Both the position numbers and the translations under genes were made by a program. Shown here piece by piece: positions 8,047 to 17,201 of a stretch of DNA of 46,339 nt. Origin of the DNA: JANQUM01 sp047630355. Lineage in GTDB: Bacteria > Bacteroidota > Bacteroidia > Cytophagales > Spirosomataceae. Below the pieces are notes generated by a model that did not search any database, had not been told where the DNA came from, and saw only the letters and a list, made by a program, of their open reading frames with translations. The first letter of the stretch is position 1. Each line of letters starts with the position of its first letter. The stretch covers positions 1 to 46,339 of the forward strand of contig JBLHXN010000016.1 in NCBI GenBank assembly GCA_047630355.1. The letters are read 5' to 3'.

Positions 8047-8522
8047 AATTTTTCAAATAGACTGCAATCAATTTCACGAAACTCATACTTAAAAATCGCT
8101 TCGTCAGGGTTCTTAAACTTTAAGACTATTTCTTTTCCGGAGCCTTCTGTCAATTCTCCCGATGCCTTATAAAGTTTACCATTTGAAATTTTAAACATTA
8201 CCTCTTCACTTTGCTCAGAGCCTTCTATCATATAATCGTACATTCCACGAATAACACGAGCGTTTCCAACGGCAGCTATTGTTCCGTAAGCTCCGTCTGT
8301 TTGCCAAGGCTGCCAGTGCATAAACCCCGTTACTGAGTCGCCATTCATTTTTAACGAAACGAAAGTTGAGTCCTGGTTGTCTATTCCTTCAGTGTACAGA
8401 AAGCAAGTTTCGGTTTCTAACAAGGCAGCCTGCTCACTTACATCTTCTTTTATAATACTTGAAGATGAGTTGCAGTTCAAAACGCCTAATGCCAGCAAAA
8501 CAAGAAGCAATGAGTTCTTCAT
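8043..8522 (-). CDS. Small lipoprotein of unknown function
   Basis: A 159-residue protein with a lipoprotein signal peptide: MKNSLLLVLLALGVLNC, with Cys17 as the lipidated residue, then NSSSS. The mature part has many charged beta-type segments (FMHWQPWQTDGAYGTI, GKLYKASGELTEGSG) and no family I recognise. It lies 15 bases downstream of the ABC-F gene on the same strand and may be cotranscribed with it. It converges on the broken barrel gene and overlaps it by 4 bases. Confidence 0.75.
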   Translation of the reverse strand: MKNSLLLVLLALGVLNCNSSSSIIKEDVSEQAALLETETCFLYTEGIDNQDSTFVSLKMNGDSVTGFMHWQPWQTDGAYGTIAAVGNARVIRGMYDYMIEGSEQSEEVMFKISNGKLYKASGELTEGSGKEIVLKFKNPDEAIFKYEFREIDCSLFEKF

Positions 8523-8537
8523 AATATGTGATAAATT

Positions 8538-10415
8538 TTATGCCATTTCAGAGAGTTCAAGCCAGCGTAATTCTTTTTCGTCTAGAGAATCTTTCAACTT
8601 CTCAAGGTCGTCCCCTAACTTAATAAGTTCTTCGTAATCAGTTACTTCTCCGTTCATTAGTCGACCGATTTCTTTAATTTTTGCTTCCGTTTCAGGAATT
8701 TCCCTTTCCAAAGATTCGTGCTCGCGTTGCTCTTTGTAGCTAAGTTTTTTCTTATCGGAAGGCTCAACTGCTTTTTGAACAATTACTTCTTCTTTCACAA
8801 CCGTTTTCTTCGACTGGTTTTCCTGTTCGATTTTTAATTGTTCATCCTTCCAAAGTCGGTATTCAGTATAATTTCCCGGAAAATCTTTGATTTGTCCTTC
8901 GCCTTCAAAAGCGAATACGTGATCCACTATATTATCAACAAAATAACGGTCGTGTGAGACAACTAAAAGACAGCCGGCAAAGGCTTGTAGGTACTCTTCT
9001 AAAATATTTAGTGTGTCGATATCCAAATCATTGGTTGGCTCATCAAGAATTAAGAAATTCGGACTTTTCATCAGAATTTTCAGTAGCTGCAACCGGCGTT
9101 TTTCACCACCGCTCAATTTGTGTACGTAATTATATTGCACTTTAGGCGGAAATAAAAACATCGTCAGAAAACCCGAAGCGGATAATTCACGACCGTCGGC
9201 GAGTTTTACAAATTCAGCAATTTCACGAACTACTTCGATAACCTTTTGTCCTTCGTTAAAATCCAGTCCGGATTGCTGATAATAACCTAAATTAATTGTT
9301 TCCCCCACAACTACTTTCCCCATATCTGGTTTGAGTTGTCCAGTAATCATATCCAACAAAGTAGATTTTCCAACGCCGTTCTTCCCGACAATGGCTATTT
9401 TATCGCCCCGCTTGAACGTATAATTAAATTCCGAAATAAGTTTTTGACCATTGAAAGATTTACTAACGTGCTGTATTTCAATAATTTTTTTACCGATCCG
9501 TTCTGACTTCGTAGCCAACTCTACCTTATCAACCCGCGTATTTACTGATGCTCGTTCTTTCAAATCGTGAAAAGCATCGATACGAGATTGGGCTTTCGTA
9601 GTTCGGGCTTTTGGTTGCCGCCGCATCCATTCCAACTCAGATTTTAGACGCTTTTTGTCTTTTTCAAGTGTAGCGTTTTCATTTTCCATCCGCTCAGCTT
9701 TTTTCTCCAAAAAGTAAGCGTAACTTCCAGTGTATTTATGAATGCTATTATTTACCAACTCCATGATGCGATTACTCACTTTATCAAGGAAATAACGATC
9801 GTGCGTTACCAGAAACAACGTCATATTTGCGGTTGACAAATAACCTTCCAACCATTCGATAGATTCGAGATCGAGATGGTTGGTTGGCTCATCCAAAATA
9901 AGGAAATCCGGTTCTTCGAGTAATACTCTTGCTAACGCCACCCGCTTCTGCTGTCCGCCGGATAATTCCTTGATTTTTTTATCTGTATCCTGAAGGCCCA
10001 GCTTACCTAAAATCTGTTTTACCGAAGCTTCGTAATCCCAGGCATCCAAGAAACTCAATTGTTCCACCGCTTTTGAAATCAGATCGCTATCGTCTTTCGC
10101 CATCGCTCGCTCGTAAGCAATTGTGGCTTTTGAACGCTCAGAATTCCCGTACAGTATAGTATCCAAAACCGTGTCTTCTTCGTTGAATTCAGGGTTTTGC
10201 TGTAAATACCCCATTTTGATGTCCTTTCTGATGCTGAGAACGCCGCCGTCGGGGTTCACAATACCACCGATAATATCAAGCAAAGAAGATTTTCCTGAGC
10301 CATTTGCCCCGATCAGGGCAACTTTTTCGCCTTGTAGAATACCAAAAGTCAAGTCCTGGAACAGCCAGCGTTCGCCAACATTACGACCGAGATTTTCGGC
10401 GGATAAGTAATTCAT
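8538..10415 (-). CDS. ABC-F family ATPase (Uup-like)
   Basis: A 625-residue protein with two ATP-binding cassettes and no membrane segments. Cassette 1 has Walker A GANGSGKSS, signature LSGGQQKR and Walker B FLILDEPTNHLD. Cassette 2 has GKNGVGKST, LSGGEKRR and FLILDEPTNDLD. The cassettes are joined by a charged linker with RRQPKARTTKAQSRIDAF, and the C-terminal 80 residues form a charged coiled coil as in Uup. ABC-F proteins act on the ribosome or, for Uup, on DNA-related processes. Uup-like by the C-terminal coiled coil; subgroup not certain. Confidence 0.93.
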   Translation of the reverse strand: MNYLSAENLGRNVGERWLFQDLTFGILQGEKVALIGANGSGKSSLLDIIGGIVNPDGGVLSIRKDIKMGYLQQNPEFNEEDTVLDTILYGNSERSKATIAYERAMAKDDSDLISKAVEQLSFLDAWDYEASVKQILGKLGLQDTDKKIKELSGGQQKRVALARVLLEEPDFLILDEPTNHLDLESIEWLEGYLSTANMTLFLVTHDRYFLDKVSNRIMELVNNSIHKYTGSYAYFLEKKAERMENENATLEKDKKRLKSELEWMRRQPKARTTKAQSRIDAFHDLKERASVNTRVDKVELATKSERIGKKIIEIQHVSKSFNGQKLISEFNYTFKRGDKIAIVGKNGVGKSTLLDMITGQLKPDMGKVVVGETINLGYYQQSGLDFNEGQKVIEVVREIAEFVKLADGRELSASGFLTMFLFPPKVQYNYVHKLSGGEKRRLQLLKILMKSPNFLILDEPTNDLDIDTLNILEEYLQAFAGCLLVVSHDRYFVDNIVDHVFAFEGEGQIKDFPGNYTEYRLWKDEQLKIEQENQSKKTVVKEEVIVQKAVEPSDKKKLSYKEQREHESLEREIPETEAKIKEIGRLMNGEVTDYEELIKLGDDLEKLKDSLDEKELRWLELSEMA

Positions 10416-10654
10416 AAGTTTGTGTGTTGTTCGATTGCCGAATTATCGGCACGTTTCCGCAAAAATACGATAAAACGTTTAGGTTTGTCACAGTTCGGAA
10501 TTTAGAATTAATTTAAACAATTTTCTTGCGGCAGAAAAGCACGATTTCAAGTTTAAATCGGAGCTAAATTTCTCAGAGCTTCTCCCCCTATTCATTAAAA
10601 GTTATGACTTTGAGTGGTTTTGTACTTATTTTGTACCCACAAAATTGAGAAACT

Positions 10655-10840
10655 ATGGAAATACTAATAGTACGTACCGGGAACTCGAAGGGAATACGAC
10701 TCAGCAAAACAATTCTTAAAAAGTATGAAATAAAAGATTCTGTGGAAGTAGTGACGGAAAAAGACTTCATCGTTTTAAAGCCTAAAAATATTTGGCTCAA
10801 TTACCACAAAAAATATTGTAAAAGTCAAAACAGTTGTTAA
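10655..10840 (+). CDS. Orphan MazE/AbrB-type antitoxin-like protein
   Basis: A 61-residue protein. Residues 1-45 (MEILIVRTGNSKGIRLSKTI, then KDSVEVV and FIVLKPKN) match the swapped-hairpin AbrB/MazE DNA-binding domain. The usual acidic, toxin-binding tail (often with a PR.GW motif) is missing; the last 15 residues are basic and unlike the family. No MazF toxin follows: the next gene is a DUF3307 membrane protein 30 bases on. A direct repeat of TTTTGTAC lies just upstream (10618-10635) and could be an autoregulatory site. Probably an orphan or truncated antitoxin. Confidence 0.6.
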   Translation: MEILIVRTGNSKGIRLSKTILKKYEIKDSVEVVTEKDFIVLKPKNIWLNYHKKYCKSQNSC

Positions 10841-10870
10841 AGAAACCTTTGTTGATTAGCGTTTACCTTT

Positions 10871-11599
10871 ATGCTTACCCTTCCTGCCAATTTCCTCCTC
10901 CTGCTTATTAAACTATGCATTGCTCATTTAATCTCCGATTATTTCCTGCAATTCAATTCGTGGGTGGCGGATAAAGAAAAAAACAAAATTCGTTCACCAA
11001 AGCTTTACGCTCATATTGCAGTAACGTTCTTAGCGGCAGGATTAATTTCCGGTGAATGGCTCGTGGCGTTATTTATCGCAGCGACGCACGGAGCTATTGA
11101 CATTACAAAAATTTATCTGGGTAAAAAAGACGGACTTTCTTTCGTTATTGATCAATTATTGCATTTCGCGATTTTGATTTTCAGCAGTTTATGGCTGAGC
11201 AATGAAGTTCCACAAATACTGATGTTCGTTGATTCGTTAAGTAAATCAGTTTCTTTCTGGGCAATTACATTGGGGTACCTGCTCGTGACATTCCCCATGA
11301 GCGTAGTGATTGGCATTCTGATTTACCGTTGGCGAAGAGACATTGACGCACCTTACGAAGAACTGCAAAAAATAGACGAAACTGAAAAATGAATTGGCAT
11401 TATGGAGCGATTATTAATTTTGACTTTCGTTTTAATCAATCAGTTCACGGCAATCGGTTTATTGATTACCGCCAAAGCAATTCTACGTATATCAAAATCC
11501 GAACGTAAATTTTCGGAATATGTATTGGCAGGCACACTACTTAGCACCTTGATAACCATAGCCGTTGGATTATTGATAAAAATCGTATCTTTCGGGTAA
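10871..11599 (+). pseudogene. DUF3307 membrane protein split by an in-frame TGA
   Basis: Residues 1-173 (10871-11389) have several membrane segments and motifs typical of DUF3307 (HLISDYFLQ, THGAIDITKIYL, FVIDQLLH). TGA at 11390-11392 interrupts the frame. The same frame continues without a gap as IGIMERLLILTFVLINQFTA to 11599, which is the conserved C-terminal part of the family. Family members usually carry a Trp just before IG..ER, so TGG changed to TGA is the simplest explanation. The full reading would be 242 residues, the family's usual size. ATG at 11402 could restart translation of the last 65 residues. Confidence 0.75.
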
Positions 11600-11671
11600 T
11601 CATTGAGGAAAAAAACTTTTACGAGCATAATTCCGTAGCTAATCAATACTTCAACCTCTAAACCACACTAG

Positions 11672-12994
11672 ATGAAAGTTGTGATTATCGGAAATGGCAT
11701 TAGTGGGATTACCGCTGCACGTCATATCCGTAAGCAATCCGAGCACGAAATACTAGTTATTTCAGGCGAAACCGAACACTTTTTTTCCCGTACTGCCTTA
11801 ATGTACATTTACATGGGACACATGCAGTACGAGAATACAAAACCTTACGAAGATTGGTTTTGGGAAAAGAACCGCATTGATCTGAAAAAAGCGTGGATCG
11901 AATCAATCGATTTCGACAAAAAGTCGCTGCAAACCTCCGATAACGAAATCATTCCTTACGATAAACTAATTCTTGCTCTTGGCTCGAAACCCAATAAATT
12001 TGGTTGGAAAGGTCAGGATTTAGAAGGAGTGCATGGAATGTATAGTTTCCAAGACCTTGAGAAGTTGGAAAACCGTTCTAAAAAAATCAAAACTGGCGTA
12101 ATTGTTGGAGGCGGTTTGATTGGTATCGAGTTAGCTGAAATGCTTCACTCCCGAGGTCAGCACGCCATTTTACTTGTCCGAGAAAATAGTTTTTGGAATA
12201 ACGTTTTACCCAAGGAAGAATCCGAAATGGTAAACGAGCAAATTCGTAAAAACGGCATTGAATTACGTCTTGAACAAGAGCTTGATGAAATTTTGGGAAG
12301 CACAGAAGTAGAAGCCATAAAAACAAAATCGGGCGAGGTGATTAATTGTGAGTTTGTTGGTTTGACCGCGGGCGTGAGTCCAAAAATCGAATTGGTGAAA
12401 GACACTAAATTAGAGACTGATCGCGGAATCTGTATCAATGAGTATCTTGAAACAAATATAGAAGACGTTTACGCCATCGGCGATTGCGTACAACACCGAA
12501 ATCCACCTGCCGGACGCAGAAGTTTAGAACAGATTTGGTACACCGGTAGAATCATGGGAAGAACCGTGGCGAACACTATTTGCAACAAAAGAGAAAAATA
12601 TGATCCCGGCGTATTTTTCAACTCGGCAAAGTTCATTGACTTAGAATATCAGACCTACGGAAAAATACCCGCTAAACCAGACGAAGGAACGAGTACTTTC
12701 TGTTGGCAGCACATGGAAGATGAGAGATTAGTAAGAATCAACTACGAAACAGTAACTGGAAAGGTAACTGGAGTAAACACCTTTGGAATCAGGATGCGGC
12801 ACGAAATCTGGAACGATTGGTTGAAAAACGAAGCCGCAATTCAGAACATCATCGGGCATTTAGATAAAGCTAATTTTGACCCCGAATTCTACAAACGCTA
12901 CGAAAACGAAATCATTACTGCCTATAATTCCGAAACTGGAAGCAGCGTACCGCTTCGCAAAAAGAAGGGATTATTTGCTTCACTATTCAGCTAA
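11672..12994 (+). CDS. FAD-dependent pyridine nucleotide-disulfide oxidoreductase
   Basis: A 440-residue cytosolic flavoprotein. The N-terminal FAD motif is VVIIGNGISGITAARHI, the NAD(P)H motif is GVIVGGGLIGIELAEML (about residues 142-158), and the second FAD motif is DVYAIGDCVQ (about 266-275). The pattern fits rubredoxin/ferredoxin reductase-like and nitrite-reductase-like oxidoreductases; there is no CxxC redox disulfide, so it is not a lipoamide or thioredoxin reductase type. Only 6 bases separate it from the polyferredoxin gene downstream, so the two are surely cotranscribed and may pass electrons between NAD(P)H and the membrane Fe-S protein. Confidence 0.85.
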   Translation: MKVVIIGNGISGITAARHIRKQSEHEILVISGETEHFFSRTALMYIYMGHMQYENTKPYEDWFWEKNRIDLKKAWIESIDFDKKSLQTSDNEIIPYDKLILALGSKPNKFGWKGQDLEGVHGMYSFQDLEKLENRSKKIKTGVIVGGGLIGIELAEMLHSRGQHAILLVRENSFWNNVLPKEESEMVNEQIRKNGIELRLEQELDEILGSTEVEAIKTKSGEVINCEFVGLTAGVSPKIELVKDTKLETDRGICINEYLETNIEDVYAIGDCVQHRNPPAGRRSLEQIWYTGRIMGRTVANTICNKREKYDPGVFFNSAKFIDLEYQTYGKIPAKPDEGTSTFCWQHMEDERLVRINYETVTGKVTGVNTFGIRMRHEIWNDWLKNEAAIQNIIGHLDKANFDPEFYKRYENEIITAYNSETGSSVPLRKKKGLFASLFS

Positions 12995-13000
12995 ACAAAC

Positions 13001-14524
13001 ATGAGAAAAACTATAAAAACTGTTGGAATAAGTATTTTTTTCTTGGCAATGGGTATTTGGTTCGCCACCCTATTCATGAATAAGTACACGCTGACACAAG
13101 AAATTTTTAACGAACGAATTTCCGAAGAGCATCAGAAAGTTCTTGAACCCGAAATGGGCGAAATCATTGGCAAGAAATATCCCAACGTACAATCTTTTTC
13201 GATGGCAATAAAAGGTGTTCAAGATAAAGTAAACGCCGAGTTTGACAAAGAAAAAGCGTACGATAAAAAGGTCTTTGGCTACGAAATGAGTTTGACCCGC
13301 AAAACCGCAAACGGTTTATTGGCGGACAATAAATTTCTATTCTTTTTGCTTACATACATGATGGCTACACTTGGAGCATTAATGTACATCATGCCGGATA
13401 TGAAGTTACTGCCCGGAATAAAAAATAACACAATCTACTTCAAACCCTCCACTTCCCGAGGTTGGTTGGGAATTGGCATTGGTATTTTCTTAGTGAGTTT
13501 TTACATCTTCCTGTACTTCTACCCGCACCTGATTTCAAATTGGATTGTAATGGTTGACCCAGTTAGTAAACTTCTAAACGGCGACGAAGCGAGTCAATGG
13601 TTTATGTACGGCTTCCTTTACACGATTTGCATTACAGTAATGGGAATCCGGATGTTGATTAAATATCGGGGAAATAAATACCAGACTTTCCGAACTATTT
13701 CCGTGATGTTTTTTCAACTGGCAATCGCGTTTATTTTGCCCGAAATATTGGTTCGATTAAATCAACCTTATGTTGACTTAAAGAACATGTGGCCACTGGA
13801 TTACAGTTTCTTTTTTGATTACCGAATCAGCGAAAAACTCGAAGCCGGAACATTCGGAATATTCCTTTTAGTTTGGGGAATTGTCTTATTTGCCATCGGC
13901 GTTCCTGTACTGGTTTATTTCTTCGGAAAACGTTGGTACTGTTCGTGGGTTTGTGGCTGCGGTGGACTCGCCGAAACTTTGGGAGATCCGTTTCGTCAGT
14001 TGTCAGATAAATCTCTGAAAGCATGGAAAGCAGAACGATATATCATTCACGGAGTTTTAGTCTTTGCGGTATTAATGACCGCCGGAGTGCTTTACACCTA
14101 CTTTACAGGGAGTTACAATCTCTTCGGTTTTATTCCGACAGAATCTTTAAAGTCAGCTTATGGCTTCGGTATCGGTTCAATATTTGCCGGAGTAGTCGGG
14201 ACAGGTTTTTATCCACTCATGGGAAACCGAGTTTGGTGCCGCTTCGGTTGCCCACTTGCGGCTTACCTTGGTTTGGTACAACGCTTCAAATCTCGTTTTA
14301 GAATTACTACGAATGGAGGTCAATGCATTTCTTGCGGAAACTGCTCGACATTCTGTGAAATGGGAATTGACGTTCGGGCGTACGCCCAAAAAGGACAGGA
14401 TATTGTTCGTTCTTCGTGTGTTGGTTGTGGAGTTTGTTCAGCGGTTTGCCCGCGTGGAGTTCTTAATTTAGAGAATGCTTCTGTTAACACAAGAGTTTTA
14501 GAGGAAAGGGATTGGGTTAAGTAA
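13001..14524 (+). CDS. Membrane polyferredoxin, NosR/NapH-like 4Fe-4S protein
   Basis: A 507-residue protein with an N-terminal membrane anchor, a probable periplasmic segment (about 30-110), and several further membrane helices. It carries Cys motifs YCSWVCGCGG and WCRFGCPL flanking helices, as in NapH/NosR/CcoG-like proteins, and two C-terminal [4Fe-4S] motifs, CISCGNCSTFC and CVGCGVCSAVCP. It probably moves electrons across or along the cytoplasmic membrane. With the oxidoreductase just upstream it forms a two-gene redox operon; no nitrous-oxide or nitrate reductase gene is present, so the terminal acceptor is unknown. A strong terminator follows. Confidence 0.85.
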   Translation: MRKTIKTVGISIFFLAMGIWFATLFMNKYTLTQEIFNERISEEHQKVLEPEMGEIIGKKYPNVQSFSMAIKGVQDKVNAEFDKEKAYDKKVFGYEMSLTRKTANGLLADNKFLFFLLTYMMATLGALMYIMPDMKLLPGIKNNTIYFKPSTSRGWLGIGIGIFLVSFYIFLYFYPHLISNWIVMVDPVSKLLNGDEASQWFMYGFLYTICITVMGIRMLIKYRGNKYQTFRTISVMFFQLAIAFILPEILVRLNQPYVDLKNMWPLDYSFFFDYRISEKLEAGTFGIFLLVWGIVLFAIGVPVLVYFFGKRWYCSWVCGCGGLAETLGDPFRQLSDKSLKAWKAERYIIHGVLVFAVLMTAGVLYTYFTGSYNLFGFIPTESLKSAYGFGIGSIFAGVVGTGFYPLMGNRVWCRFGCPLAAYLGLVQRFKSRFRITTNGGQCISCGNCSTFCEMGIDVRAYAQKGQDIVRSSCVGCGVCSAVCPRGVLNLENASVNTRVLEERDWVK

Positions 14525-14583
14525 ATATTGAAAAGCAGTCCTCTCACGTTCAAGCTTACTTACTTCTCAAATATTGGTTATAA

Positions 14584-14616
14584 AAAAGGGTCGGAATATT
14601 CCGACCCTTTTCGTTT
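14584..14616. terminator. Bidirectional terminator
   Basis: A perfect 28-base palindrome (14584-14611) with core GGGTCGGAATATTCCGACCC flanked by A4 and T4. It lies between the polyferredoxin gene and the convergent methyltransferase gene and can end transcription from either side. Confidence 0.88.
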
Positions 14617-14703
14617 TTCACAAATCGTAGTGAAGTTTATATACTACCTCCATCAGAATGATTTTATAGTAGAAGAAATACAATCAATAGCTTTCGAAAA
14701 GGT

Positions 14704-15480
14704 TTAAACCCGTAACCTAAAGTGCTGTTTCGGCTGAGATTTTCGAAACATTACGATTCCGACCTGATAAAAATCAAGGGTTTGCCGAACGGCTTCGTAT
14801 TCCTTAATTTCTTCCCACGCCTTCCTCATTTCTTTCGACCAATAAATGTCGTCGAAAATGAAAATAGTGCTTTCGTCAGCTTTTTCGAGACAAAGTTCAA
14901 AATACCGCATCGTCGGTTCGTAGCGATGATTAGCATCAAAGAAAACCAAACCGACACTGGAAATACCCTTTAAGTATTTGGGTAAGGTTTCGTCAATATT
15001 ACCAACTTTTAAGCTAACATTTAAAAGTCCGAGTTCATCAAAGTTTTGCCGTGCCACCGAAGCAATTTCAAGACAACCTTCAAAAGTGACAATATTATTT
15101 TTACTTTCTGCGGCGGCTAAATAAGCGGTCGTGATTCCAAGTGAAGTACCAAGCTCTAAGACGGTCGCGTTTTGAAAATAGACGTTCAGTATTCGGTAAA
15201 GTACGAGTTGCCATTTTTGTGGTTTCTCAGAAGTTTTAGCAATCGAAGCGATACTCCGTCGATTTGATTTGTGCCATCGTGAACCTGCTCCAAAATCAGT
15301 TATTTCAATGACACTTTTATCTTTTTTTAACGATGATCGGAGTACCTCAATTTGTGAAGTTTCTTTGGGTTTGGTTTTACTTTTTACGGTTTTGTTATAA
15401 AAAGAAAATAAAAATGGAGAATGAAGTGAGTGCTCATCCTTTGCCAAAAATGCATGCTTCAAAAGCGAGTCTAAAAGCAT
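14704..15480 (-). CDS. Class I SAM-dependent methyltransferase
   Basis: A 258-residue protein. The SAM-binding motif I is ATVLELGTSLGITTAYLA (about residues 105-122), followed by an acidic strand end (IVTFEG) and a motif with VGLVFFDANHRYEPTM, as in O-methyltransferase-type enzymes (Methyltransf_24 pattern). The N-terminal part (HSLHSPFLFSFYN) is conserved in Bacteroidota homologues. Substrate unknown. It lies 4 bases downstream of apaG and is likely cotranscribed with it. Confidence 0.82.
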   Translation of the reverse strand: MLLDSLLKHAFLAKDEHSLHSPFLFSFYNKTVKSKTKPKETSQIEVLRSSLKKDKSVIEITDFGAGSRWHKSNRRSIASIAKTSEKPQKWQLVLYRILNVYFQNATVLELGTSLGITTAYLAAAESKNNIVTFEGCLEIASVARQNFDELGLLNVSLKVGNIDETLPKYLKGISSVGLVFFDANHRYEPTMRYFELCLEKADESTIFIFDDIYWSKEMRKAWEEIKEYEAVRQTLDFYQVGIVMFRKSQPKQHFRLRV

Positions 15481-15484
15481 ACAT

Positions 15485-15871
15485 TCAATTCAACAAATGC
15501 GGAACGATCAGCGTGAAAGATGGAATCTTGACCTCGAAGGTCCGTCCGTCCATGGTGCGTTCCATTTCGTAAACGCCTTCCATTTTACCAATCGGAGTCA
15601 GTAGATTACAGCCCGAAGTGTAGGTATGCTTTTGTCCGGGCTCTAAAACAGGTTGCAAACCAACCACGCCTTCACCCTCAACATCGTCAATACCTCCGGT
15701 TGAATCAAAAATAAACCAATGCCTTCTCTTGAGTTGAAGGGTATAGTCTGACAAGTTTTCGATACTTACGGTATAAGAGAAAACGTATTCACTTTTCCGT
15801 GAATCAGAATAAAACGGTTGGAAAGCAGTTTCTACAGATATTTTAACCCCGTTGGTTACTTCGACAAACAT
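15485..15871 (-). CDS. apaG: ApaG family protein
   Basis: A 128-residue single-domain protein (Fn3-like fold) with the family signature GEGVVGLQPVLEPGQKHTYT and the conserved RRHWFIFDS. ApaG proteins are linked to Co2+/Mg2+ resistance and to metabolism of diadenosine tetraphosphate by genetics in enterobacteria; the biochemical role is unclear. Starts MFVEVTNGVKISVET, standard for the family. First gene of a two-gene run with the methyltransferase. Confidence 0.92.
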   Translation of the reverse strand: MFVEVTNGVKISVETAFQPFYSDSRKSEYVFSYTVSIENLSDYTLQLKRRHWFIFDSTGGIDDVEGEGVVGLQPVLEPGQKHTYTSGCNLLTPIGKMEGVYEMERTMDGRTFEVKIPSFTLIVPHLLN

Positions 15872-16050
15872 ATATTGAACAACTTTAAAAATTTTAACAC
15901 CTGTAAAATTAACTTATTTTTTGGAGATTTAGTGCAACTAAAACAGCTATTTCCTGATTTGACTAACCAATAGCTAAGATTATTGATGGATAATTGGTTA
16001 AATGATAATTGATGCGTTTTTTTGTGGCTCAATTGAATATCAACATATTA

Positions 16051-17112
16051 ATGGCTTCAAAAACAATTATCATAACTGGTGGTGCTGGCTTTATTGGTTC
16101 GCACGTTGTAAGATTATTTACTAAAAAATACCCCGAATATCAGATTGTAAATCTTGATAAACTTACGTACGCCGGAAATTTGACCAACCTTTCCGACATT
16201 GAAAATTTACCAAACTACACTTTTGAAAAAGGTGACATCGTAGACGCCGATTACGTTGATTCATTATTCGATAAATATAAGCCTGACGGGATTATTCATT
16301 TAGCGGCAGAATCGCACGTTGATCGTTCGATAACCGATCCAATGTCATTTGTAATGACAAACGTAGTAGGAACCGTGAATTTACTAAACGCCGCAAAAAA
16401 AACATGGCATGGCAATTACGAAGGAAAAATATTTTACCACGTTTCGACGGATGAGGTTTATGGTGAACTTCACAACCCCGAAGACTTTTTTGTAGAAGAC
16501 ACTTCGTACGACCCCCGGTCACCGTATTCGGCTTCAAAAGCAAGTTCTGATCACTTCGTAAGAGCGTATCATAATACCTATGGAATGCCTATCGTGCTTT
16601 CGAATTGCTCGAATAATTACGGTCCGAATCATTTTCCCGAAAAATTGATTCCGTTAATGATTAATAATATCAAAAACGAAAATCCACTTCCCGTTTACGG
16701 AAAGGGTGAGAATATTCGGGACTGGTTATATGTGATTGATCACGCACGGGCAATTGACGAAATTTATCACCGAGGTAAGAATGGCGATACCTATAATATC
16801 GGAGGAAATAACGAATGGACAAACATCGCGTTGGTACATTTGCTATGCGACTTGATGGACAGCAAACTTGGAAACAAAGTGGGCAAATCCCGCGAATTGA
16901 TTACCTACGTAACCGACCGTGCCGGACACGACATAAGGTACGCCATTGACGCCAGTAAATTGATGAACGAACTGGGCTGGGAGCCTTCCGTAACTTTTGA
17001 GCAAGGACTCGGTAAAACCGTAGATTGGTATTTGAATAACTGGAGTTGGATTGAAAATATCACTTCGGGAGATTATGCTAACTATTACACAGAAATGTAC
17101 GCAAGTCGTTGA
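16051..17112 (+). CDS. rfbB: dTDP-glucose 4,6-dehydratase RfbB
   Basis: An extended SDR enzyme: NAD-binding TGGAGFIGSHVV, the catalytic Thr in HVSTDEVYG, and the YxxxK pair in SPYSASKASSDHFV, followed by NNYGPNHFPEKLIP. It converts dTDP-glucose to dTDP-4-keto-6-deoxyglucose, an early step towards dTDP-rhamnose and related sugars of surface polysaccharide. ATG at 16051 (MASKTIIITGG) is preferred over the upstream in-frame ATG codons; it gives 353 residues. rfbA follows 89 bases downstream on the same strand. rfbC and rfbD are not in the window. Confidence 0.96.
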   Translation: MASKTIIITGGAGFIGSHVVRLFTKKYPEYQIVNLDKLTYAGNLTNLSDIENLPNYTFEKGDIVDADYVDSLFDKYKPDGIIHLAAESHVDRSITDPMSFVMTNVVGTVNLLNAAKKTWHGNYEGKIFYHVSTDEVYGELHNPEDFFVEDTSYDPRSPYSASKASSDHFVRAYHNTYGMPIVLSNCSNNYGPNHFPEKLIPLMINNIKNENPLPVYGKGENIRDWLYVIDHARAIDEIYHRGKNGDTYNIGGNNEWTNIALVHLLCDLMDSKLGNKVGKSRELITYVTDRAGHDIRYAIDASKLMNELGWEPSVTFEQGLGKTVDWYLNNWSWIENITSGDYANYYTEMYASR

Positions 17113-17201
17113 TTAATATTTTTGAAAAGTTGTAAGTAATAGCTTTTAACTCCCTTATCTCTCCCGATAATTGTCGGAACTAACATCTCAAACCTTAGAA
17201 A

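Noticed and set aside
10510..10654. Open reading frame without start codon ahead of the MazE-like gene
   Set aside because: It has no ATG and continues out of phase through the MazE-like gene; no family resemblance.
11390..11392. Selenocysteine or Trp recoding of TGA
   Set aside because: No selenocysteine insertion context seen, and other genes in the window end at TGA normally (sequence errors or mutation are simpler).
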